This document shows positions 52,576 to 62,231 of a DNA stretch of 64,000 bases, one piece after another. Both the position numbers and the translations under genes were made by a program. Every line of letters starts with the position of its first letter. Positions within the stretch are counted from its first letter, which is position 1. The notes beneath the pieces are model-generated. The model saw nothing but the letters and a program-made list of their open reading frames with translations, did not search any database and was not told where the DNA came from. The stretch comes from Sphingomonadaceae bacterium OTU29LAMAA1 (GTDB lineage: Bacteria; Pseudomonadota; Alphaproteobacteria; Sphingomonadales; Sphingomonadaceae): positions 725,001 through 789,000 of the forward strand of contig CP099617.1 in the NCBI GenBank assembly GCA_024072375.1, read 5' to 3'.

Positions 52576-53901
52576 ATGCCAGACCACGCCACCTCCTCCG
52601 ACGCCGCCGTGCAGGCGCAGCTGGACCGATTGTGGTCGCTGTCGCCGGGCGCCGACGTGCTCGGGCTGGAACGGATCACGCAGCTGCTGGCGAGGCTGGG
52701 CGACCCGCACCACGCACTGCCGCCGGTGTTCCACGTCGCGGGGACCAACGGCAAGGGTTCGACCTGCGCCTTCCTTCGCGCGGCACTGGAGGCGGCGGGT
52801 CACGACGTCCACGTCTTTTCGAGTCCGCATCTCGTCCGCTTCAACGAACGTATACGGATCGCCGGGCGGCTGATCGACGATCCCTCGCTGGCGGCGCTGC
52901 TGGAGGAGGTGCTCGACCACAGCGATGGGATCGGTGCGAGCTTCTTCGAGATCACGACGGCCGCAGCCTTCCTCGCCTTCGCGCGGACGCCCGCCGCAGC
53001 GACGATCGTCGAGGTCGGTCTCGGCGGACGGCTGGATGCCACCAACGTCCTGCCCCGGCCGGCGGTAACCGGGATCGCGGCGCTGGGGATGGATCACGAA
53101 GCGTTCCTGGGGAACCGCATCGTCGATATCGCCGGCGAGAAGGCCGGGATCGCCAAGCGCGGCGTCCCACTGGTCACGATGAATTACCCGGCACCCAGTC
53201 GAGACCGCATCGCCGATATCGCCGCACAGGCGGGCGCGCCGGTGATCGCACGCAATGCGATGTGGTGGAGCGAGGCGGACCGGGGCACGTTGCGCTATCG
53301 CGACGCCAAATTCGCCGTGACCACGCACCGGCCCCGGCTGGTCGGGGCGCATCAGTCACGCAATCTGGCGCTCGCTATCGCCATGCTGCGCCATCAGGAC
53401 GCGGTGCCGATGGGTGAGGCAGCATTGCGTGCCGCTGCGGATTGGGCGCGCTGGCCCGCGCGGATGCAGCGGCTGAATCGAGGACCGCTCCGCGACCTGC
53501 TGCCGCCGGGATGCGAGCTGTGGCTCGACGGTGCCCACAATCCCTCCGCCGCGCAGCCCGTGGCGCGCGCGTTGCGCCACATTGCGGATGGGCGTCCGGT
53601 CGTGCTCGTTCTCGGCATGCTTGCCAACAAGGATGCGGCCGGCGTCCTGCGTCTGCTCGCCCCGGCGGTATCGCGGATGATCGCCGTGCCGGTGCCCCAT
53701 CACGCCTGCCATCCCCCCGCTCACCTGCGGCGGATCGCGACAGGCCTCGGGATCGCCGGCGAACCGGCGGACGACCTGCCGCAAGCCGTTGCCCGGGCGG
53801 TATCCGATGCCAATACCGATGCCGACACCGTCGTGTTGATCGCCGGTTCGCTATACCTTGCCGGCGAAGCGCTCGCCTTGAACGGCGAGGCACCGGACTG
53901 A
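52576..53901 (+). CDS. folC: Dihydrofolate synthase / folylpolyglutamate synthase
   Basis: 441 residues. FolC adds glutamate to dihydropteroate and extends folate polyglutamates. The ATP-binding P-loop GTNGKGSTCAFLRAALEAAG, then SPHLVRFNERIRI and VGLGGRLDATNVL, and the Mur-ligase-like DGAHNPSAAQPVARAL are all present. ATG 52576 has GAGGAC five to ten bases ahead. Follows accD after a repeat element. Confidence 0.95.
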   Translation: MPDHATSSDAAVQAQLDRLWSLSPGADVLGLERITQLLARLGDPHHALPPVFHVAGTNGKGSTCAFLRAALEAAGHDVHVFSSPHLVRFNERIRIAGRLIDDPSLAALLEEVLDHSDGIGASFFEITTAAAFLAFARTPAAATIVEVGLGGRLDATNVLPRPAVTGIAALGMDHEAFLGNRIVDIAGEKAGIAKRGVPLVTMNYPAPSRDRIADIAAQAGAPVIARNAMWWSEADRGTLRYRDAKFAVTTHRPRLVGAHQSRNLALAIAMLRHQDAVPMGEAALRAAADWARWPARMQRLNRGPLRDLLPPGCELWLDGAHNPSAAQPVARALRHIADGRPVVLVLGMLANKDAAGVLRLLAPAVSRMIAVPVPHHACHPPAHLRRIATGLGIAGEPADDLPQAVARAVSDANTDADTVVLIAGSLYLAGEALALNGEAPD

Positions 53902-53969
53902 GTGATTATTGCGATTGACTTGCAATAGCGGAGGATAGAATGTCGGCGGCGAACACAGGAGTCGCCATC

Positions 53970-54398
53970 ATGACCGACCTCACCACTACGATCGCCGCCC
54001 TTCCCCATACGCTGCCGGCTTGTCCGAATGCCCGGATCGCGCTGTTCGCGCTTCGGCGGATGGGGGCGCACGGCCTGCATGATGCGCGTGCCAGCCATGC
54101 GATGTTCACGGCGTTCGGCCAGGATTTCCGCCGGCCGCTCGTCTTGATGCGTGCGCTGATGGCGGAGCTGGCGGGGACTGCGGCGGACACGATCGCGATC
54201 GCGCCATGTTGCTGCCCGCGGATGACCGCCGCGGAACGGACGATGCTGACCATCCTGTCGCGGGTTGAGACGGCACCGGACGCTGCGCGGCTGCTGCTCG
54301 GCGACCTGCTCGGCGTGCGGCGCGTCGATGGCGTGCTGGCGAGCGCAGCCGTCCTCGCCACCGCCTTCGCCGACGATGGCCGACCGATCTGCGCCTGA
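53970..54398 (+). CDS. DUF6628-type hypothetical protein
   Basis: 142 residues from MTDLTTTIAALPHTLPACPN; AGGAG at 53958-53962 precedes the ATG at 53970, which is why the longer ATG (53940) is not used. A conserved-looking core LFALRRMGAHGLHDARASHAMFTAFGQDFRRPLVLMRALMAELAG is followed by IAPCCCPRMTAAE, three adjacent cysteines. The set matches a sphingomonad family I know as DUF6628 and its function is unknown. Convergent with the AmpG-like permease (4-base gap). Confidence 0.75.
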   Translation: MTDLTTTIAALPHTLPACPNARIALFALRRMGAHGLHDARASHAMFTAFGQDFRRPLVLMRALMAELAGTAADTIAIAPCCCPRMTAAERTMLTILSRVETAPDAARLLLGDLLGVRRVDGVLASAAVLATAFADDGRPICA

Positions 54399-54402
54399 AC
54401 GG

Positions 54403-55806
54403 TCAGGCTTGCGGGTCGTCCGCGCGCACGTCGCCGTCGCCAGCGACACCCGCGGTGCCGATCGACCGGTCGACCAGTCCGGAACGGCTCATCCACCAGA
54501 ATAGCAGCACGCCGGGCAAGGCGGCAACGGTGGTGCCCCAATAGAAGTTCACATAGCCGAAGTTGTCGACCAACCGCCCTGTCGTCGTCGCGGTCAGCAC
54601 GCGCCCGACGATGCTCGCTGCCGCAGAGATCAGCGCATATTGCGCGGCGGTAAAGCGGAGGTCGCAGAGCGCGGAGAAATAGGCGATGACGGTCACCCCG
54701 CCGATCCCGCTCGACATATTTTCGAACGCCATCGCCGCCGCCAGCCCGATATTGCTGTGCCCCGCCGCGGCGAGCAGCGCGAAGCTGGCGTTGGACAGCA
54801 TCATCAGCACGAGGCTGAGCAGGACCGAATGCTTCAGCCCAAGGCGCGCATACAGCACACCGCCGATCGCCAGTCCCACCCAGAATGCCCAGAAACCGAT
54901 CACCACGTCGTACAGCGCGATCTCGTCGTTGCTGAAACCCAGATCGTCGAGCAGCAGACGCAACGCCTGCTGCCCCAGCGTATCGCCGATCTTGTGGACG
55001 AGGATGAAGGCGAGGATGATCCACGCGCCGTGCCTGCGGAAGAATTCGGTGAACGGCCCGACGATCGAGGCGCCCAGTTCCGCCATGCCGCGGCGCCGGA
55101 CCGGCGCGCGCCGGCGCCGCGGTTCGCCACGCAGCACGGCGACGATCATCGCGGGCAAGGCGAACAGCACACAGGCAAGATAGGCGACGTGCCAGTTCGA
55201 TCGCGCCGCGATCACCAGCGCCAGCGATCCCGCCAGCACCGCTCCGATCTTCCAGCCATATTGCGTCATGCCGGACCCGACGCCCATCTGGTTGGGCTCC
55301 AGCGTCTCGATGCGGTACGCGTCGATGACGATGTCGTAGGTCGCACCGGCGAAACCGACCAGGATCGCGGCGACGATCGTCGCCTGCAGGTTGGCGGCCG
55401 GATCGACCAGCGCCAGGTTGATCACCGCCAGCATCACCAGCACGCCCGACAACAGGATCCACGATACCCGCTGCCCCAGACGGCCGATCACCGGCAGCCG
55501 TACGCCGTCGACCATCCATGCCCATAAGGGCTTCAGATTGTAGACGAGGAACCCGAGCGTGAACGCCGTGATCGTCGCCTTGTCGAGCCCATCCTGCTTC
55601 AGGCGGGTGGTCAGCGTGGCACCGATCATCGTGAACGCGAGCCCCGATGAAATCCCCATGAAGAACACCGCGATCGGCCCGCGTTCGGCATAGGGAGCCA
55701 GCGGCGTCAGTCGGCTGCGGATCGCGGGGGACCGGCGCATCGCGACGATCAGGAGGACGGCCAGCGCCGCGACGATCAGGAAATACAGATTGCTGCCGGT
55801 CAACAT
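54403..55806 (-). CDS. AmpG family MFS permease
   Basis: 467 residues with 12 to 14 hydrophobic segments. Motifs LGFLVYNLKPLWAWMVDGVRLPVIGRLGQR and GFAGATYDIVIDAYRIETLEPNQMGVGSGMTQYGWKIG match AmpG, which imports anhydromuropeptides (GlcNAc-anhMurNAc peptides) for cell-wall recycling and can influence ampC induction. Standard length. Isolated from other recycling genes here; the pairing is thus by family only. Confidence 0.88.
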   Translation of the reverse strand: MLTGSNLYFLIVAALAVLLIVAMRRSPAIRSRLTPLAPYAERGPIAVFFMGISSGLAFTMIGATLTTRLKQDGLDKATITAFTLGFLVYNLKPLWAWMVDGVRLPVIGRLGQRVSWILLSGVLVMLAVINLALVDPAANLQATIVAAILVGFAGATYDIVIDAYRIETLEPNQMGVGSGMTQYGWKIGAVLAGSLALVIAARSNWHVAYLACVLFALPAMIVAVLRGEPRRRRAPVRRRGMAELGASIVGPFTEFFRRHGAWIILAFILVHKIGDTLGQQALRLLLDDLGFSNDEIALYDVVIGFWAFWVGLAIGGVLYARLGLKHSVLLSLVLMMLSNASFALLAAAGHSNIGLAAAMAFENMSSGIGGVTVIAYFSALCDLRFTAAQYALISAAASIVGRVLTATTTGRLVDNFGYVNFYWGTTVAALPGVLLFWWMSRSGLVDRSIGTAGVAGDGDVRADDPQA

Positions 55807-55857
55807 CGGCCGGACACTAGCGGGAATTTTCGCCGCGACCAGCCGGTTCGGAAACGG

Positions 55858-56292
55858 TCAGACGGTCGGAACGCCGAACAGGCGGAACCCCGCGGGCAGG
55901 CGCTTGTGCTTGCGCCCCGCGATCGTCGCCTCGATCGCCTCAATCGCGCCGATCAGATCACGCTGCTGATACGGTTTGTCGAGGCATCCAGCCGCCAGCG
56001 CGGCGGCTTCCGCCGGCAGATTGCCGGTCACGAACAGAACCGGCACCCCCCGTTCGCCGGCGACACGCGCGACATCCAGCCCCGAGCCATCGGCAAGATT
56101 GACATCGACGAGCACCAGATCGACCTCGGCCGCCGAACGCAGCACGTCGCGTGCATGGGCCACGCGATCCACCGTCGCGACGATCTGGTAATTCGCCTCC
56201 GTCAGCAGATGTTCGGTATCGAAGGCGATGAGCGGCTCATCCTCGACGACGAGGAGCCGGACGATCGAGCGCTTCTTCTTCCCGAACAGCAT
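55858..56292 (-). CDS. Single-domain response regulator (CheY-like receiver)
   Basis: 144 residues: MLFGKKKRSIVRLLVVEDEP, acidic pocket, and phospho-acceptor Asp63 in LVLVDVNLADGSG; Thr and Lys at later receiver positions (VLFVTGNLP, CLDKPYQQRD). No output domain. In sphingomonads such proteins are frequent single-domain receivers, some tied to the general stress response. Frame is open to 56364 but MLFGKKK at 56292 is a better start. It is alone on its strand. Confidence 0.88.
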   Translation of the reverse strand: MLFGKKKRSIVRLLVVEDEPLIAFDTEHLLTEANYQIVATVDRVAHARDVLRSAAEVDLVLVDVNLADGSGLDVARVAGERGVPVLFVTGNLPAEAAALAAGCLDKPYQQRDLIGAIEAIEATIAGRKHKRLPAGFRLFGVPTV

Positions 56293-56405
56293 CAGCCCGC
56301 TCCCCGGCGTCACCAGATTGTTACGCCTGCGCCACATAACGCGTGCCGGCGTGATCGGGCGCAAATATTTTCGCCTGGGGGACGAATGCGCGTTATGGGC
56401 GCATC

Positions 56406-57758
56406 ATGGCCCAGACCGCAGACCCTCGCACCGGCGACCGTATCGCCAAACTACTCGCGCGCGCAGGCGTTGCCAGCCGCCGCGAGGTCGAACGCATGAT
56501 CGAGGAGGGGCGCGTCGCGCTCGATGGCAAGGTGCTGGACACGCCCGCGACCATTCTCCGGTCGCTGCAGGGCGTCACCGTCGATGGCCAGCCGGTCGCC
56601 CTGTCCGAGCCGACGCGGCTGTTCCTGTACCACAAGCCGACCGGCCTGCTGGTGACGGAACGCGATCCCAAGGGGCGGCCGACGATCTACGACCGGCTGC
56701 CCCGCGACCTTCCAAGGCTGGTGCCGGTCGGTCGGCTCGATCTCAACACCGAAGGGCTGTTGTTGCTGACCACCGACGGCGGCTTCAAGCGGCAGCTCGA
56801 GCTCCCCTCCACCGGCGTCGAACGCAGCTATCGCGCGCGCGCCTATGGCAACGTGACCCAGCAACAGCTGGAGGAACTGGCCGAGGGTGTGGAAATCGAG
56901 GGCGTGCGCTACGGCTCGATCGATGCCAATATCGAACGGCGTACCGGTGCGAACGTCTGGATCGAGGTCACGATTACCGAGGGCAAGAACCGCGAAGTGC
57001 GGCGGGTGCTCGAATATCTGGGCTTGCAGGTCAGCCGGTTGATCCGCACCCGCTACGGCCCGTTCGTGCTCGGCGACCTGCCCGTCGGCGGGGTCGGCGA
57101 GGTCAAGCAGCACGAGGTCGTCGCCTTCCGCCGCACGCTGAAGGGCGGTGCGCCCGACGAGCCCGTGGTCGAGGCACCACGCGACGGCTTCCGCTCGGCA
57201 CCGACGGTCGATCGCAGCGCCCGGGCGCGCACCCGCGTCGAGCAGGCGCCCCGACCCGTCACGCCCGCCCGCAAGCCGGAGACCTTCAAGCCCCGGCGCG
57301 AACCAGAGCGCACGGGAGAGGTCGCTCGCGCGGGCTTCCGCAAGGCTGCGACGACGGATCGCGCCGCCCGATCGCGCGACCGCGGTGAACCGATGCCGAA
57401 CGCGCGCGAGGCGCAGGAGCGGCCCTCCCGCGCACGACCTGCCGTCGAGGGCCAGGGCCGCCGCGCACCCCGGCGCAGCGACGCCGAGGCCAGCGGCGTG
57501 GCGGCACGTCCGGCGAAACTGGGTGGTCGGCCGAACCGCGACGGGGCCCCGACGCGTGACGATCGCTCCGCTTCGTCCGGTCGCCGCGACCGGACGCCAT
57601 CGGACCGCGACGCGCCGCGTAGCAGCCCGCCCGGAAATGGCGGGCCGCGTTCGCCGAAGCCCGGTGCACGTCCGCCACGGCGCGACGGACCATTCTCGGG
57701 TGGTGCGCCCCGGCCTGCTACGCCCGGCGGCCGTCCTCCGCGGGGTCGCCGTCCATGA
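56406..57758 (+). CDS. rluB: Pseudouridine synthase RluB-like, with long basic tail
   Basis: 450 residues. N-terminal S4 RNA-binding domain (RIAKLLARAGVASRREVERMIEEGRVALDG), then the pseudouridine synthase core, catalytic Asp in GRLDLNTEGLLLLTTDG (near 111), and the later RRVLEYLGLQVSRLIRTRYGPF. RluB modifies 23S rRNA. The last 200 or so residues are low-complexity and very rich in Arg, Pro and Gly (for example GGPRSPKPGARPPRRDG), likely disordered RNA-binding. Overlaps rsmD by four bases. Confidence 0.93.
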   Translation: MAQTADPRTGDRIAKLLARAGVASRREVERMIEEGRVALDGKVLDTPATILRSLQGVTVDGQPVALSEPTRLFLYHKPTGLLVTERDPKGRPTIYDRLPRDLPRLVPVGRLDLNTEGLLLLTTDGGFKRQLELPSTGVERSYRARAYGNVTQQQLEELAEGVEIEGVRYGSIDANIERRTGANVWIEVTITEGKNREVRRVLEYLGLQVSRLIRTRYGPFVLGDLPVGGVGEVKQHEVVAFRRTLKGGAPDEPVVEAPRDGFRSAPTVDRSARARTRVEQAPRPVTPARKPETFKPRREPERTGEVARAGFRKAATTDRAARSRDRGEPMPNAREAQERPSRARPAVEGQGRRAPRRSDAEASGVAARPAKLGGRPNRDGAPTRDDRSASSGRRDRTPSDRDAPRSSPPGNGGPRSPKPGARPPRRDGPFSGGAPRPATPGGRPPRGRRP

Positions 57759-58291
57759 GGGTCATCGCCGGACAATGGCGCGGCCGTCCGCTGGTCGCGC
57801 CCAAGGGTGACGCGACCCGCCCGACCGCCGATCGCACCCGCGAGGCATTGTTTTCGATGCTGACCAGCAGGCTCGGCAGTTTCGAGGGGCTGGCGGTCGC
57901 CGATCTGTTCGCGGGGTCGGGCGCGCTCGGGATCGAGGCACTGTCGCGTGGTGCGGGGTCATGCCTGTTCGTCGAGCAGGATGGCGCGGCACTGGATGCG
58001 CTGAAGGCCAATCTCGCCAAACTCGGCACCCGCGCCGATGTGCGTGCGGGTTCGGTGATGGCGCTCGGCCCGGCGAGCGCGCCGCTGGACCTCATCATGA
58101 TGGACCCGCCCTATGGCACGGGCGCAGGACTGGTCGCCCTCGACAAGCTTGCTCGTCTCGGCTGGATCGGTCCGGCGACGTGGGTGAGCCTCGAGACCGC
58201 CAAGCCGGAGGAGGTCTCGCCCGCAGGGTTCACCGTCGATGCGAGCCGCGTGCACGGCAAGGCCCGCCTCACCCTGCTGCGTCAGCTCTGA
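57755..58291 (+). CDS. rsmD: 16S rRNA (guanine(966)-N(2))-methyltransferase
   Basis: 178 residues. SAM-binding motif DLFAGSGALGIEALSRGAG near 48-66; the catalytic DPPYGTG near 117-123. RsmD methylates G966 of 16S rRNA. ATG overlaps the rluB stop, which is a common pairing in Alphaproteobacteria. Its 3' end overlaps the convergent MFS gene by 10 bases. Confidence 0.95.
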   Translation: MRVIAGQWRGRPLVAPKGDATRPTADRTREALFSMLTSRLGSFEGLAVADLFAGSGALGIEALSRGAGSCLFVEQDGAALDALKANLAKLGTRADVRAGSVMALGPASAPLDLIMMDPPYGTGAGLVALDKLARLGWIGPATWVSLETAKPEEVSPAGFTVDASRVHGKARLTLLRQL

Positions 58292-59556
58292 TCCGTATGT
58301 CCGCGTAACAGCGCCAGCCCGCCCAGACTGAGCAGACCTGCACCGACCAGATACAAGCCGATCCAATTCAGTCCGCGCGGTGCCAGCGCCTCCGCCGCCA
58401 ATGGCGCCAGCGCCCCGCCGATGATGCCCCCCAGATTGAATGTCATCGACACGCCGGTGTAGCGTACGCCGGCGGGGAACAGGCTCGGTAGCCAGCCACC
58501 GAGCGGCCCATAAGCGAACCCCATGACGAACAGGGCGAAGGCCAGCCAGAGGAAGATCACGAACAGCGATCCCGCGCCCAGCATCGGCCCCATCAGGACG
58601 CCGGCGACGATACAGCCGAGGAAGCCGATCACCAGCATCCGTTGCGCACCCGTGCGATCCGCGATCACGCTCGCGACGATCACGCCCGCGGCCAGAAACA
58701 GGATCGCAGCCAGTTCGACACCCAGCATCGCCTGCCGGCCATAGCCCAGCGTCCTGGTGCCATAGCCGAGCGTGAACGCCGTCGCGAGATAGAAGAGCGC
58801 GAAGCAGGCGACCACACCGCCCGTCCCCGCCAGCAGCGCACGACCGTGATGACGGATCAGGGTCGCGATCGGCACCTTGGGCAGTGCCTCCGCCTGCGAC
58901 GCCTCGATGAACACCGGCGTCTCGGTCAGCTTCAGCCGCACCCACAATCCCAGCGCGACCAGCACCGCGCTGACGAGGAACGGCAGGCGCCAGCCCCAGT
59001 CGCGAAACTGCTCCTCGCTCAGGATCAGTCCCAGGATCAGGAACAGCCCGTTCGCCATGATGAAGCCGACAGGCGCCCCCAGCGGCGGGAACATCCCCCA
59101 GGTGTTGCGGCGATGCGGCGGCGCATTCTCCACCGCCAGCAACGCCGCCCCGCCCCATTCGCCGCCAAGGCCCAGCCCCTGCCCCAGCCGCATCAGGCAC
59201 AGCAGCATCGGCGCCACCCATCCGACCGAGGCATAGGTCGGCAGGAATGAGATCGCGACGGTCGATCCGCCCATCAGCATCAGGCTGGCGACCAGCGTCG
59301 ACTTGCGCCCCACCCGATCGCCGAAATGCCCGAACACGATCGCCCCGATCGGCCGCGCGACGAAGGCGAGGCCGAAACTGGCGTAACTCAGCATCTGCTG
59401 CGCGGTCCCGCTCTCCGCCGGGAAGAACAACATGCCGAACACCAGCGCCGCGGCGGTCGCGTAGATATAGAAGTCGTAGAATTCGACGGCAGTGCCGACC
59501 AGACTGGCGGTGAGAATGCGGCGCGGGGACGCGGACGGTGCGACGATCTGGCTCAT
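58282..59556 (-). CDS. MFS transporter, metabolite:H+ symporter type
   Basis: 424 residues with 12 membrane segments. The MHS-type opening ILTASLVGTAVEFYDFYIYATAAALVFGMLFFP and the motif FGHFGDRVGRKSTLVASLMLMGGSTVAISFLP identify the metabolite:H+ symporter branch (ShiA, ProP, KgtP relatives), which transports organic acids or zwitterions. Substrate not predictable. Normal length, no partner gene. Confidence 0.9.
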   Translation of the reverse strand: MSQIVAPSASPRRILTASLVGTAVEFYDFYIYATAAALVFGMLFFPAESGTAQQMLSYASFGLAFVARPIGAIVFGHFGDRVGRKSTLVASLMLMGGSTVAISFLPTYASVGWVAPMLLCLMRLGQGLGLGGEWGGAALLAVENAPPHRRNTWGMFPPLGAPVGFIMANGLFLILGLILSEEQFRDWGWRLPFLVSAVLVALGLWVRLKLTETPVFIEASQAEALPKVPIATLIRHHGRALLAGTGGVVACFALFYLATAFTLGYGTRTLGYGRQAMLGVELAAILFLAAGVIVASVIADRTGAQRMLVIGFLGCIVAGVLMGPMLGAGSLFVIFLWLAFALFVMGFAYGPLGGWLPSLFPAGVRYTGVSMTFNLGGIIGGALAPLAAEALAPRGLNWIGLYLVGAGLLSLGGLALLRGHTDQS

Positions 59557-59826
59557 ATTCGCACCCTAACCGCGAAATAATGGGAGCGGGCAACATTCTT
59601 GAAATCCGTTCGCAACAATCCGCGCCTAGAAAGGGGTTGTCGCTGCTCCTCTCCCCCTGTGGGTAGCGACGCGCCGGTCGCCTCCCCTGTCGACCGGCTC
59701 TCCCTGAACTACGGGGCGGTCGCTCAAGCGGCTGCCCCGATTTTTCACGGGTTCTCCAGCGATCTCGATCGGCGCGCGTACGGATCGGGGTTGCCCGCAT
59801 CGTCGCCGTTCCCTACCTGTTCACCG

Positions 59827-62106
59827 GTGACCGATACCGCCACCCACCTGCAAGATCCGCCCTATCTCAAGGGCCTGAACCCGCCGCAGCGCGAGGCCGT
59901 GCTGACCACCGAAGGCCCGGTGTTGATGCTGGCCGGCGCCGGTACCGGCAAGACCGCCGCGTTGACCGCACGACTGGCGCATCTGCTCTTTACCCGCAAG
60001 GCGTGGCCGTCCGAGATCCTGAGTGTCACCTTCACCAACAAGGCCGCACGCGAAATGCGCGAACGCGTCGGCCGACTGGTCGGCGATGCGGTGGAAGGCA
60101 TGCCGTGGCTCGGCACCTTTCACGCTATCGGCGCCAAGATGCTGCGTCGGCATGCGGAACTGGTCGGGCTGCAATCCAACTTCACCATACTCGACACCGA
60201 CGACCAGTTGCGCTTGCTGAAGCAGTTGATCGTCGCCGCCGACCTCGATGAAAAACGCTTTCCCGCGCGTAGCCTCGCGGGCCTGATCGACGACTGGAAG
60301 AACAAGGGGCTGGTGCCCGCCGACATCGATGCCGGCGAAAGCGAGCGCTATGCCAACGGGCGTGGCGGCGAATTATACGCGCAATATCAGACTCGGCTGA
60401 AGACTCTGAACGCCTGCGATTTCGGCGACCTGCTGCTTCACATGCTGACGATCCTGAAGACGCGTCCCGACGTGCTGCGGATGTATCAGGAACGCTTCAA
60501 ATACATCATGGTGGACGAGTATCAGGACACCAACGTCGTTCAGTATCTGTGGCTGCGGCTGCTGGCGCAGCAGCGCAAGAACATCGCCTGCGTCGGCGAC
60601 GACGATCAGTCGATCTACTCGTGGCGCGGCGCTCAGGTCGAGAACATCCTGAAGTTCGAGAAGGATTTTCCGGGCGCAACGGTCATCAAGCTCGAACAGA
60701 ATTACCGGTCGACCCCGCATATTCTGGGTGCCGCCTCGGGCGTGATCGCCAACAACGGCGGACGACTCGGGAAGACGCTGTGGACCGAACTCGATGCGGG
60801 TGAAAAGGTCCGCGTTCTCGGCGTCTGGGATGGTCCGGAAGAGGCACGCCGGGTCGGCGAGGAGATCGAGGCCTGCCAGCGTAATGGCAAGACGCTGGAC
60901 GACATCGCCATCCTCGTTCGCGCGCAGCACCAGACGCGCGAGTTCGAGGATCGCTTCATCGCGATCGGCATGCCCTATCGCATCGTCGGCGGCTTCCGCT
61001 TCTACGAGCGCGCCGAAATCCGCGATGCCCTCGCCTATCTGCGCATCGTCAACCAGCCGTCCGACGACCTTGCGTTCGAACGCATCGTCAACGTTCCCAA
61101 GCGTGGGCTCGGCGACAAGGCGCTGGCCAAGATCCACCAGCTTGCCCGGATCGAGGGCGTGCCGCTGACGATCGCATCGGCGCGCATTCTGGATACGGAC
61201 GAACTCACACCGCAGGCCCGACGCGCGCTCGGCAATCTGGTCGGGGATATCGCCCGGTGGCGCGACCGGGCACGCGACCTGCCCCATGCCGAACTCGCCC
61301 GCCAGCTGCTCGACGAAAGCGGGTACACCGCGATGTGGCAGGCGGAGAAGTCGGTCGAGGCATCTGGCCGCCTCGAGAATCTGTCCGAGCTCGTCCGCGC
61401 GATGGAGGAATATGAATCGCTGGGCGCGTTCCTCGAACACGTCAGCCTCGTCATGGACAAGGAAGGCGGCGCGCAGGACCCGCAGGTGACGATCATGACG
61501 ATCCACGCCGCCAAGGGACTGGAATACGACACGGTCTTCCTCGTCGGCTGGGAGGAAGGACTGTTCCCCTCGCAACGATCGCTGGACGAAGGCGGGACGA
61601 AGAGCCTGGAGGAGGAACGCCGCCTCGCCTATGTCGCGATCACCCGGGCGCGGCGCCGCGCGGTCATCCTGCATGCGTCCAACCGGCGGATATACGGGCA
61701 ATGGACGTCGAGCATTCCCAGCCGCTTCGTCGGCGAACTCCCGCCCGAGCACACCGATTCGGAAACGACGATGTCGGGCGGTGAAAGCCTGTGGCGCGCC
61801 AACTGGAGCGAGCGGGCGGACCCGTTCGCCGATGTCGGCCGTGGCACCGGTCGCGGCCCGGGCTGGCAGCGTGCGGCGGGAGCGGGTTCGAACTTCACAA
61901 CTGCTCCCACACGGCTGGTCGAAAGCCGGTCGAGTGCGGTCAGCATCGGTAACAAAGGCCGAAGCGACCTGTCGGTCGGCTTGCGCGTCTTTCACCAGAA
62001 GTTCGGCTATGGTGCGATCGCGGAAATCGAGGGCAACAAGCTGGAGATCGATTTCGAAGCCGCCGGGCGCAAGCGCGTAATGGACAGCTTCGTCACGCTC
62101 GGTTGA
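59827..62106 (+). CDS. UvrD/PcrA-type ATP-dependent DNA helicase
   Basis: 759 residues, superfamily 1A. Walker A AGAGTGKTAALTARLAHLLF near 36-55, DEYQDTNVVQ near 229, QSIYSWRGAQ, EQNYRSTPHIL, and later TIHAAKGLEYDTVFLVGWEEGLFPSQRS. C-terminal PcrA-type extension with a Tudor-like RNA polymerase contact (FHQKFGYGAIAEIEGNKLEIDFE). Unwinds 3' tailed DNA in repair and replication restart. GTG 59827 (VTDTATHLQDPPYL) is chosen over a TTG at 59599 because the 76 extra residues lack conservation. Called uvrD or pcrA in different species. Confidence 0.94.
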   Translation: MTDTATHLQDPPYLKGLNPPQREAVLTTEGPVLMLAGAGTGKTAALTARLAHLLFTRKAWPSEILSVTFTNKAAREMRERVGRLVGDAVEGMPWLGTFHAIGAKMLRRHAELVGLQSNFTILDTDDQLRLLKQLIVAADLDEKRFPARSLAGLIDDWKNKGLVPADIDAGESERYANGRGGELYAQYQTRLKTLNACDFGDLLLHMLTILKTRPDVLRMYQERFKYIMVDEYQDTNVVQYLWLRLLAQQRKNIACVGDDDQSIYSWRGAQVENILKFEKDFPGATVIKLEQNYRSTPHILGAASGVIANNGGRLGKTLWTELDAGEKVRVLGVWDGPEEARRVGEEIEACQRNGKTLDDIAILVRAQHQTREFEDRFIAIGMPYRIVGGFRFYERAEIRDALAYLRIVNQPSDDLAFERIVNVPKRGLGDKALAKIHQLARIEGVPLTIASARILDTDELTPQARRALGNLVGDIARWRDRARDLPHAELARQLLDESGYTAMWQAEKSVEASGRLENLSELVRAMEEYESLGAFLEHVSLVMDKEGGAQDPQVTIMTIHAAKGLEYDTVFLVGWEEGLFPSQRSLDEGGTKSLEEERRLAYVAITRARRRAVILHASNRRIYGQWTSSIPSRFVGELPPEHTDSETTMSGGESLWRANWSERADPFADVGRGTGRGPGWQRAAGAGSNFTTAPTRLVESRSSAVSIGNKGRSDLSVGLRVFHQKFGYGAIAEIEGNKLEIDFEAAGRKRVMDSFVTLG

Positions 62107-62178
62107 GGCGACCGATGCGGCCGCACGAATTTAGCCGAACCATCACTTACGTGTCCGTCAGTTCGAACGCAGCGAAGT

Positions 62179-62206
62179 GGCCCGGGATCCTGCGAGGTCC
62201 CGGGCC
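62179..62206. terminator. Hairpin between convergent helicase and eda genes
   Basis: GGCCCGGGA (62179-62187) pairs exactly with TCCCGGGCC (62198-62206) around a 10-base loop. It lies between the helicase stop (62106) and the eda stop (62232) and could serve both directions. No clear U-run follows, so the call rests on the stem and position. Confidence 0.55.
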
Positions 62207-62231
62207 GATCCGCTGCGCTTGCAGAGACAGT

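Noticed and set aside
53906-55525. 539-residue minus-strand frame
   Set aside because: Shadow frame of the AmpG-like gene; no membrane pattern of its own.
59599-59826. 76-codon N-terminal extension of the UvrD/PcrA frame
   Set aside because: No conserved helicase sequence and a TTG start; the GTG at 59827 gives the normal N-terminus.
60373-61995. 540-residue minus-strand frame
   Set aside because: Antisense to the helicase gene; no recognisable domain.
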